Part shown: positions 30,454 to 37,188 of the stretch, one piece after another
How the letters are laid out: the number at the start of each line of letters is the position of its first letter
Numbering within the stretch: position 1 is the stretch's first letter
Assembly (NCBI RefSeq): GCF_001042985.1
Contig: NZ_JYKY01000001.1
Location: 124,001-188,000, forward strand
Length of the DNA: 64,000 bases
Reading direction: 5' to 3'
DNA from: Pseudomonas lundensis
GTDB lineage: Bacteria; Pseudomonadota; Gammaproteobacteria; Pseudomonadales; Pseudomonadaceae
Notes under the pieces: generated by a model
The model's input: only the letters and a program-made list of their open reading frames with translations
Told to the model about the DNA's origin: nothing
Databases searched by the model: none
Translations under genes and position numbers: made by a program

Positions 30454-30515
30454 CTTAATGAAGTCTGAAGGTGAAAGAGGAATAACCTTTGGGTCGATCT
30501 TCAGACTCTCTTAAG
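30454..30515. promoter_or_regulatory. Inverted pair of PmrA/QseB-like boxes
   Basis: Arms CTTAATGAAGTCTGAAG (30454-30470) and CTTCAGACTCTCTTAAG (30499-30515) are inverted repeats with three mismatches and a 28-bp spacer. Read outward-in, each arm has the form CTTAAT-N5-CTGAAG or CTTAAG-N5-CTGAAG, close to the YTTAAK-N5-YTTAAG box of PmrA/QseB-type regulators. It lies between the divergent hemolysin-family operon and cytochrome b561, so it may control both through the regulator at 25477. Confidence 0.6.
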
Positions 30516-30593
30516 GCAGGACGAGCAGGGTTACGCAGCCGGTTCAAGGCAACCGGATCAACGGTCCCTCACAACAATCAACAGGCGTTTCTT

Positions 30594-31142
30594 ATGACCA
30601 GCGACACCTCCGTAACCCGATATGGAAAACTTTCAATAACCCTGCACTGGCTGATGCTGGCCCTGTTCGTCGGGGTATATGCCTGTGTTGAAATCAAGGG
30701 TTATCTGCCCAAAGGCAGCGAAGCGCGGGGTTTGCTCATGGGCTTTCACGGCTTGTTTGGTACAAGCATCTTCGCCCTGGTGTGGGTTCGCCTGGTCGGG
30801 CGCCTGAACCCACGACCACCGATTACCCCGCAACCACCGGCTTGGCAGATTGCTATCGCGCATCTGACACACCTTGCGCTGTACGGGCTGATGATCGCAA
30901 CGCCCATCCTCGCCTGGCTGATGCTCGCAGCTGGCGATAAGCCGTTCCCGTACTTTGGCTTTCACGTGCCGGCACCGGTAGCCATTGCCCCGGACTTCGC
31001 CAAACAGCTCAAGTACTGGCATGAGCTGGTTGGCACTACAGGATATTGGTTGATTGGTTTGCACGCTGTGGCGGGGCTGTTTCATCACTATTGGGTGAAG
31101 GACAATACGCTGGAAAGGATGTTGTTTGAACGAAATTCATGA
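30594..31142 (+). CDS. Cytochrome b561 (CybB-like)
   Basis: A four-helix inner-membrane dihaem cytochrome of 182 residues. The haem ligands fit H18, H52, H143 and H157, the same spacing as E. coli CybB, a superoxide:quinone oxidoreductase. The ATG at 30594 has a nearby AGG and gives the usual N-terminus; an upstream in-frame start at 30489 has no membrane or family support. It is divergent from the hemolysin-family operon and shares the inverted boxes at 30454-30515. Confidence 0.88.
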   Translation: MTSDTSVTRYGKLSITLHWLMLALFVGVYACVEIKGYLPKGSEARGLLMGFHGLFGTSIFALVWVRLVGRLNPRPPITPQPPAWQIAIAHLTHLALYGLMIATPILAWLMLAAGDKPFPYFGFHVPAPVAIAPDFAKQLKYWHELVGTTGYWLIGLHAVAGLFHHYWVKDNTLERMLFERNS

Positions 31143-31266
31143 AGGACAGCTGTTGGCCGATTTCTGTCAGTCTTCACAAGCAGTACCGGCCAGAAGCTGA
31201 TGGATTTGTAGTGGCCTGAGCAGGCTATTCTTGAGGCTGAGGGCATTTGCGAACTAGGGGCGATTG

Positions 31267-31440
31267 ATGAAAGACCGTAGTCACGATGAGGCAATGGCAG
31301 AGCTTTTCCAGGCCGATCCGTCTTTTGCGGCGGATCTGCTGGCCGAGGTTGTTCGTGATGGGAATGCGGATGAGTTGGCCATTCTAGAGAGGCAGCTATC
31401 GGCAGCCTTTGCCAAGAGAGAGGCTAATCCGACTTCTTGA
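31267..31440 (+). CDS. Truncated addiction-module antidote-like protein
   Basis: A 57-residue ORF too short for automatic ORF lists. Its first 50 residues (MKDRSHDEAMAELFQADPSF...) look like the N-terminus of HigA-type antidote proteins of the COG3636 kind, but the protein ends before the helix-turn-helix. AGGGG lies 7 bp before the ATG, so it may be translated. No toxin gene is adjacent. It is probably a remnant, or a small independent protein; the resemblance is from memory. Confidence 0.5.
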   Translation: MKDRSHDEAMAELFQADPSFAADLLAEVVRDGNADELAILERQLSAAFAKREANPTS

Positions 31441-31552
31441 ACGCTTTACTGTGCATGGCATTTTTCATGGTTGTTCAAATATCCAGCGTCTTAAGGCTAT
31501 GTTTTATAAGAATCTTTTTGGTCAATTGATAATAGAGTGGGAATAAGCCTGG

Positions 31553-31564
31553 CCGGTTAACCGG
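31553..31564. repeat. Perfect palindrome CCGGTTAACCGG
   Basis: A 12-bp perfect palindrome in the 249-bp gap between the antidote-like gene and treR, 10 bp before the shared terminator. It may be a protein site or a small hairpin. Nothing else apart from the terminator was found in 31441-31689. Confidence 0.45.
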
Positions 31565-31573
31565 TTCGATGTG

Positions 31574-31612
31574 AAAAAGGCGGTCAACACTCAGTGTTGA
31601 CCGCCTTTTTTG
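31574..31612. terminator. Bidirectional terminator after treR
   Basis: A 16-bp perfect stem (AAAAGGCGGTCAACAC and its complement) with a 3-base loop and A/T runs on both flanks. It lies 78 bp past the treR stop on the minus strand and also serves the plus-strand small gene. Confidence 0.92.
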
Positions 31613-31689
31613 TTTCTGCGCTTTGTCACCGTGCGGCTAACCGGGGTGGCGGTCACTGACGAGCGCAAGGCTGCGCGTAACCAGTGAGC

Positions 31690-32394
31690 CTAGCGCCGTG
31701 CCACATCGGAAAAGTAAAACTTGTCCAGCGTGTGCCGCGACTCGGTGTACTCAAACTGCCGTCCGTCCTGCAAAAACGTTTGGTTGCTGACCACGATCAC
31801 ATGGCTTTGGCCGTCCATGTCCAGGTGTTGCTGATCGTCCTGGCTGCGCGGCACGGCTTCGATGGTGCGCTGGGCGTAGCTGATTTGCAGCTTCAGGTGC
31901 TGTTCGATGTAGGCATAAATCGAGTGCTGGGCGATGCCTTCGTCCAACCCCGGGATCAGGTCGGTCACGAAGTGGTTGATGTCCAGAATCACGCGTTTGC
32001 CATCGATGCGCCTGACCCGTTTGATGCGGGTGATCGAACTGCCAGCCTCGGCATCAATGTGCGCGTGCAGCGCGCCTTCAAGGGCAATCTGGCTGAATTC
32101 GACCACGTCGGTGCTGACGTTTTCACCCAGCCGCGGCCAGGTTTCTTGAAAACTGACGATGCCGCCCAGTTGAAACTCAATCGGGCGGGTGGACAGCACA
32201 AACGTCCCTTTGCCATGCACCTTGTGCGCAAAACCGCGTTCCTGCAGTTGCTCAATTGCTTTGCGCACCGTGCCGCGGCTGGCCTCGTAGGTGGCCATCA
32301 ATTCAGCTTCCGAGGGCAGGCGGGCGCCGTGTTGCAGGCGCTCGCTGGTGATGCTGGCAAGCAGATCGCTGTAGATCTGGTTGTATTTGGTCAT
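31690..32394 (-). CDS. treR: Trehalose operon repressor TreR (GntR/HutC family)
   Basis: A 234-residue regulator. The N-terminal winged helix (about residues 5-70: LPSEAELMATYEASRGTVRKA) is followed by a UbiC-type effector domain from about 85, which in TreR binds trehalose-6-phosphate. The ATG at 32394 gives the normal N-terminus (MTKYNQIYSDLL); the ORF is open further upstream without support. It is divergent from treB, and a long perfect inverted repeat lies between the two genes. Confidence 0.9.
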   Translation of the reverse strand: MTKYNQIYSDLLASITSERLQHGARLPSEAELMATYEASRGTVRKAIEQLQERGFAHKVHGKGTFVLSTRPIEFQLGGIVSFQETWPRLGENVSTDVVEFSQIALEGALHAHIDAEAGSSITRIKRVRRIDGKRVILDINHFVTDLIPGLDEGIAQHSIYAYIEQHLKLQISYAQRTIEAVPRSQDDQQHLDMDGQSHVIVVSNQTFLQDGRQFEYTESRHTLDKFYFSDVARR

Positions 32395-32553
32395 GGCGAG
32401 GGCTCGATGCCGATGGGTGCTCTGGGCCCGAACCTTAAGTGCAGGGTTCAGGTAGCGCAAGTCCCATAAAAGATTGGGAGCCATCACACGCAGTCTTCAG
32501 ATTTGTCTTTCAGTCCCGGTCCTGTGCTGGCGAGCGAAACATACAATACTTTA

Positions 32554-32600
32554 ACTCGTCTGTACCAGTTGTTGATTTAACTGGTACAGACGAGTATTTT
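32554..32600 (+). promoter_or_regulatory. TreR operator with treB promoter
   Basis: Arms ACTCGTCTGTACCAGTT (32554-32570) and AACTGGTACAGACGAGT (32579-32595) are a perfect 17-bp inverted repeat with 8 bp between. A treB promoter fits TTGATT (32572-32577) and TATTTT (32595-32600) at 17 bp, with the -35 in the operator centre, so bound TreR would block it. The pairing with TreR is inferred from position. Confidence 0.75.
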
Positions 32601-32633
32601 TCGTTTCAGCGTGCTGCCTCAACGACGCCCCAT

Positions 32634-32641
32634 AACAATAA
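32634..32641 (+). promoter_or_regulatory. Crc/Hfq CA motif ahead of treB
   Basis: AACAATAA, a fit to the AAnAAnAA catabolite-activity motif of Pseudomonas, lies 20 nt before the treB ATG. Hfq/Crc binding there would block translation when preferred carbon is present. Confidence 0.5.
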
Positions 32642-32661
32642 TTCCAGGCAGGAGATCCGGC

Positions 32662-34104
32662 ATGAGCCACGATTACTCTTCCATCGCCAGCGAGCTGATC
32701 ACCAGCCTCGGTGGTGCCGACAACATCGAACAGGCTGCGCATTGCGTCACGCGTCTGCGCCTGGCCCTCAACGATGTAAACCGGGTCGACAGCGCGACCC
32801 TCAATCAGATCGATCTGGTCAAAGGTTCCTTTTTCAACGGCGGGCTGTTTCAGGTGGTGATCGGCCCCGGCGATGTCGAGAAGGTCTACGCCGCCTTGCG
32901 TGAGCAAACCGGGTTGGCGGCCTCGACGCTCGCAGACGTCAAACAGAAGGGCGCCGACAAGGGCAATGGCTTGCAGCGCCTGGTGCGGGTGTTTTCGGAT
33001 GTGTTCATGCCGATTCTGCCAGCGCTCATCATTGCGGGCCTGTTGATGGGCATTAACAACCTGATCGGCGCCAAAGGCATGTTCATTGCCGACAAAACCC
33101 TGCTCGACGCTTATCCCTCGCTGGACGGGCTGTGGAGCCTGATCAACCTGATGGCCAATACCTCGTTTGTGTTCCTGCCCGCGCTGGTCGGCTGGTCAGC
33201 GGCCAAGCGCTTTGGCGGCAGTGAAATCCTCGGCATCGTGCTGGGCCTGATGCTGGTGCACCCCGACCTGCTCAATGCCTGGAACTACGGCAAGGCGGTG
33301 GCGGGGCTGGAGGGCCAGAGCCTGCCGTACTTCGACATCTTTGGCGTGTTCCAGATTGAAAAGGTCGGCTATCAGGGGCAAATCCTGCCGATTCTGCTGG
33401 CTGCCTACGTGATGAGCATGATCGAGAAATGGCTGCGCGCGCGGGTGCCCAATGCCATTCAACTGCTGGTGGTGCCCATTACCACGATTGTCATCACCGG
33501 GGTGCTGGCGCTGGCCGTGATTGGCCCGGTCACCCGGCATCTGGGGATTCTGATTACCCAGGGCCTGGTGATGCTGTTTGACCTGGCGCCCGTGATCGGC
33601 GGCCTGATCTTTGGTGTGCTGTATGCGCCGATGGTGATTACCGGCATGCACCACATGTTCCTCGCGGTCGATTTGCAGTTGATCTCCACGCAGGGCGGCA
33701 CCTTTATCTGGCCGATGATTGTGATGTCCAACCTGGCCCAAGGCAGTGCCGCGCTCGGGGTGTTCTACATGAGCCGCAACCTGCGCGAGCGCAGCATGGC
33801 GTCAACCTCAGCAATTTCCGCCTATTTCGGCATCACCGAACCGGCGATGTTCGGCATCAACCTGCGCTACAAATTCCCGTTTTATGCGGCGCTCACCGGG
33901 TCGGCACTGGGCAGTATTTTCCTGTCGCTCAATCAGGTGCAGGCCTCGGCGATCGGTGTCGGCGGGTTGCCCGGTTTTATCTCGATCACCCCCGGGCACA
34001 TCCCGATGTTTGTCATCGGGATGCTGGTGGCCATCGTCGTGCCGTTTGCCCTGACGTGTGTGCTGAGCATGAAAATCATCCGCCCCGGTTACCGCGTGGC
34101 CTGA
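32662..34104 (+). CDS. treB: Trehalose PTS permease, EIIBC
   Basis: A phosphotransferase permease of 480 residues that imports trehalose as trehalose-6-phosphate. The EIIB domain comes first, with the phosphorylated cysteine C28 (AAHCVTRLRL), then an EIIC domain with about ten spans and the conserved GITEPAMFG loop. It has no EIIA domain; that function is supplied by the EIIA-HPr-EI protein at 37189. GGAG precedes the ATG at 32662. A hairpin (GAGGGGC/GCCCCTC, 34115-34139) lies between treB and treC. Confidence 0.93.
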   Translation: MSHDYSSIASELITSLGGADNIEQAAHCVTRLRLALNDVNRVDSATLNQIDLVKGSFFNGGLFQVVIGPGDVEKVYAALREQTGLAASTLADVKQKGADKGNGLQRLVRVFSDVFMPILPALIIAGLLMGINNLIGAKGMFIADKTLLDAYPSLDGLWSLINLMANTSFVFLPALVGWSAAKRFGGSEILGIVLGLMLVHPDLLNAWNYGKAVAGLEGQSLPYFDIFGVFQIEKVGYQGQILPILLAAYVMSMIEKWLRARVPNAIQLLVVPITTIVITGVLALAVIGPVTRHLGILITQGLVMLFDLAPVIGGLIFGVLYAPMVITGMHHMFLAVDLQLISTQGGTFIWPMIVMSNLAQGSAALGVFYMSRNLRERSMASTSAISAYFGITEPAMFGINLRYKFPFYAALTGSALGSIFLSLNQVQASAIGVGGLPGFISITPGHIPMFVIGMLVAIVVPFALTCVLSMKIIRPGYRVA

Positions 34105-34189
34105 ACCCTCACTTGAGGGGCGGCGGCAGGCTGCCCCTCCTGAAAAGCGCAACCGCGATAACCCAAGGCAACACAAGGAACTTCCCCCC

Positions 34190-35836
34190 ATGCACGATTG
34201 GCAGCGTTCGGTGATCTATCAGGTCTACCCCAAGAGTTTTCATAGCCATGCCGGCAACGCGACCGGCGATTTGCTGGGGGTGGTCGACAAGCTCGACTAC
34301 CTGCAATGGCTGGGGGTGGATTACCTGTGGCTGACGCCGTTTCTGCGCTCGCCCCAGCGCGACAACGGCTATGACATCAGCGACTACTACGCCATTGACC
34401 CGAGCTACGGCAGCATGGCCGATTGCGAGCTGCTGATCCTCGAAGCCCGTGCCAGGGGCATCAAGCTGATGCTCGACATTGTGGTCAACCACACCTCCAT
34501 CGAGCACCCCTGGTTCCAGCAGGCCCGCAGCAGCCTCGACAACCCGTACCGAGACTTTTACATCTGGCGCGACCAGCCAAACAACTGGCATTCCAAGTTT
34601 GGCGGGTTGGCGTGGGAGTACGAGGCGCAAACCGGCCAGTACTACCTGCACCTGTTTGACCACACCCAGGCCGACCTCAATTGGGACAACCCCAAGGTCC
34701 GCGCCGAGGTTTACACGTTGATGCGCTTCTGGCGCGACAAAGGCGTGGGCGGTTTCCGTCTGGATGTCATCAACCTGATCTCCAAGCCCGCGGACTTTGC
34801 CCAGGATGACAGTGACGGACGGCGTTTTTACACCGATGGCCCGCGGGTGCATGAGTACCTGCAAGAGATGCACCGCGAAGTCTTCGCCGGGCACGACCTG
34901 CTCAATGTCGGCGAGATGTCCTCGACCTCCCTTGAACACTGCATCCGTTATTCCGACCCGCAGCGCCGCGAGCTGTCGATGACCTTCAACTTTCATCACT
35001 TGAAGGTGGACTACCCGAACCAGCAAAAGTGGGTGCGCGCCGACGTCGACTTCCTCGCGCTCAAACGCATCCTCAGCGAGTGGCAGCAGGGCATGCAGGC
35101 CGGTGGCGGCTGGAATGCGCTGTTCTGGTGTAACCACGATCAGCCGCGCGCCGTTTCGCGCTTTGGCGATGACGGCGAACACCGCGTGCTGTCGGCCAAA
35201 ATGCTGGCCACCGCCCTGCATGGCCTGCAAGGCACACCCTTTGTCTATCAGGGGGAAGAGCTCGGCATGACCAACCCCGGCTTCGAGCACATCGAGCAGT
35301 ACCGCGACGTCGAAACCCTGAACATTTACCGCCTCAAGCGCGACGCAGGCGAACCCCATGCCGGGTGCATGGCCGCGATCATGCAAAAGTCGCGGGACAA
35401 CGGCCGTACGCCGATGCAATGGAACCACCAGCCGAATGCAGGTTTCAGCACCGCGAAACCCTGGATAGACCTGCCGGACAACGCCACTCGCATCACCGTC
35501 GAAGACCAGCGCCACGACCCGTCGTCGGTGCTGCACCACTACCGCCGCCTGATCGCCTTGCGCCGTGCCGAGCCGTTACTGCAACACGGCGAATATCGCC
35601 CGTTGCTGCTGGACCACCCACGTGTCTGGGCCTACCTGCGTCAGGGCGATAACGAGCGATTGCTGGTGCTCAACAACTTTTACGGCACGCCCTGCGATGT
35701 CGAATTGCCCGCTGAGGTCATCGACCAGCACCGGCAACAGCGTGTGCTCATCAGTAACTACGACGACTGCCCGCAGCGAACGCGGCGCATCACGTTACGG
35801 CCCTACGAATCGTTCGCCTTGCACGTGCAGGACTGA
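34190..35836 (+). CDS. treC: Trehalose-6-phosphate hydrolase
   Basis: A GH13 phosphotrehalase of 548 residues that splits cytoplasmic trehalose-6-phosphate to glucose and glucose-6-phosphate. The catalytic set is D192 (FRLDVIN), E242 (GEMSS) and D317 (NHDQPR), with the first conserved region LDIVVNHTS. AAGGAA lies 10 bp before the ATG. It follows treB by 85 bp and precedes the porin gene. Confidence 0.94.
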   Translation: MHDWQRSVIYQVYPKSFHSHAGNATGDLLGVVDKLDYLQWLGVDYLWLTPFLRSPQRDNGYDISDYYAIDPSYGSMADCELLILEARARGIKLMLDIVVNHTSIEHPWFQQARSSLDNPYRDFYIWRDQPNNWHSKFGGLAWEYEAQTGQYYLHLFDHTQADLNWDNPKVRAEVYTLMRFWRDKGVGGFRLDVINLISKPADFAQDDSDGRRFYTDGPRVHEYLQEMHREVFAGHDLLNVGEMSSTSLEHCIRYSDPQRRELSMTFNFHHLKVDYPNQQKWVRADVDFLALKRILSEWQQGMQAGGGWNALFWCNHDQPRAVSRFGDDGEHRVLSAKMLATALHGLQGTPFVYQGEELGMTNPGFEHIEQYRDVETLNIYRLKRDAGEPHAGCMAAIMQKSRDNGRTPMQWNHQPNAGFSTAKPWIDLPDNATRITVEDQRHDPSSVLHHYRRLIALRRAEPLLQHGEYRPLLLDHPRVWAYLRQGDNERLLVLNNFYGTPCDVELPAEVIDQHRQQRVLISNYDDCPQRTRRITLRPYESFALHVQD

Positions 35837-35882
35837 CGCGGGCTAACCCCTGCCAGCGGTTTAGCCGTTGTGATTTACCCAT

Positions 35883-35890
35883 AACAATAA
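35883..35890 (+). promoter_or_regulatory. Crc/Hfq CA motif ahead of the porin gene
   Basis: AACAATAA again, 15 nt before the porin ATG and next to its ribosome site (AAAGG). With the copy before treB it suggests that the locus is under carbon catabolite repression. Confidence 0.5.
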
Positions 35891-35905
35891 GAAAGGTCAT
35901 CTTTT

Positions 35906-37129
35906 ATGAACACACCACTCAACCGCTGCGTGCTTACCGCATCGTTATGCCTGCTGGCACCGCTCCCGGCGCAGGCGCTGGAATTCTCGGGTTACCTGCG
36001 CAGCGGCGTCGGCAACTCGCTCAACGGGGGCAAACAATCGTGTTTCAAACTGCCCGGCGCTGAAACCAAATACCGGCTGGGCAACGAGTGCGAGCAGTAC
36101 GCGGAGCTGGAACTTCGCCAGGACATCCTGACCCTGGATGACGGCTCGGTGCTCAGCGTCGACGGCATGGCCTCGTTTTACAACCAGTACAACCACCAGC
36201 TCACCTTTGAAGGGGAGAACGGTTCGGTGCGCATGCCTCAGCTGTACGCGCAATGGTCGAACCTGCCGCGTCTTAATGGCGGCTCGCTGTGGGCCGGGCG
36301 GCGCTACTACAAACGCAATGACATCCACATCTCCGACTTTTACTACTGGAACCAGAGCGCCACGGGCGGCGGCATCGAAGATGTGCTGATCGGCGGTTTG
36401 AAATACAGCTATGCGTTTTCGCGCAAAGACAGCCTTTATCAGGAGCAGGCTGTCACCCGTCACGACGTCAACGTTGCCGGGTTCAAGACCAACCCCGGAG
36501 GCGAGCTGGAGTTCGGTGTGAGCTACCTCGAAAAACCCCGGCGCACCGATGCCCACAGCGGCTGGGCGATCACGGCGCAGCACGTGCAAAACGCCTTTTT
36601 GGGGGGCCGCAACACCGTTGCCCTGCAATACGGCGAGGGTTCAGGGACAGGGCTTGGCTACACCGGCAACACCCGGCTGGACAACAGCAGTAAACGGTAT
36701 CGGCTGGTGGAGTTTTTTGACTGGCAAGTGACGCCGCGCTTCGGCGGACAGGTCGAGGCGGTCTATCAAAAAGACGTTCGCCCTCAGGGTGGCAATCAAG
36801 AGTGGCTGTCGCTGGGTGTGCGCCCGGCGTACGCGATCAGTCAACAGTTCAAACTGGTCACCGAACTTGGCCACGATCAGGTCAAGGCCGCCGACGGCAC
36901 CCGCACCTTGAGCAAATTTACCTTTGCGCCCACTTGGTCGCCCAAGGGGCCCGGCTTTTGGGAGCGCCCCGAAATTCGCCTGTATTACACCTATGCCCGC
37001 TGGAACAAAGCCGCACAACTGGCCGCCAATCGATTGGGCGCCGGGTCGGCGTTATCTGACAGCGGCGCGTTTGGCAGGGCCCGGCACGGTTCAAATATGG
37101 GATTGCAGGTCGAGTACTGGTGGAAATAA
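35906..37129 (+). CDS. LamB-like carbohydrate porin
   Basis: An outer-membrane beta-barrel of 407 residues. A signal peptide ends at AQA-LE (about residue 24). Several LamB signatures are visible: GYLRSGVG at the start, CFKLPGAETKYRLGNECE with a likely Cys pair, WAGRRYYKRNDIHISDFYYW in the middle, and an aromatic C-terminus (EYWWK). In the trehalose locus it probably lets trehalose or maltodextrins into the periplasm. It lies 69 bp after treC. Confidence 0.85.
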   Translation: MNTPLNRCVLTASLCLLAPLPAQALEFSGYLRSGVGNSLNGGKQSCFKLPGAETKYRLGNECEQYAELELRQDILTLDDGSVLSVDGMASFYNQYNHQLTFEGENGSVRMPQLYAQWSNLPRLNGGSLWAGRRYYKRNDIHISDFYYWNQSATGGGIEDVLIGGLKYSYAFSRKDSLYQEQAVTRHDVNVAGFKTNPGGELEFGVSYLEKPRRTDAHSGWAITAQHVQNAFLGGRNTVALQYGEGSGTGLGYTGNTRLDNSSKRYRLVEFFDWQVTPRFGGQVEAVYQKDVRPQGGNQEWLSLGVRPAYAISQQFKLVTELGHDQVKAADGTRTLSKFTFAPTWSPKGPGFWERPEIRLYYTYARWNKAAQLAANRLGAGSALSDSGAFGRARHGSNMGLQVEYWWK

Positions 37130-37188
37130 GCGACGCTGGCGAGGCGCGCACGCCCTCGGCATTCAAACTCTCTATTGCAGGTGAAGTC

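Noticed and set aside
31454..31528. 24-codon ORF with a hydrophobic product in the gap before the treR terminator
   Set aside because: No ribosome site, AT-rich and near a terminator; most likely chance.
34109..35539. 476-codon open frame opposite treC
   Set aside because: Antisense shadow; the GH13 catalytic residues are on the plus strand.
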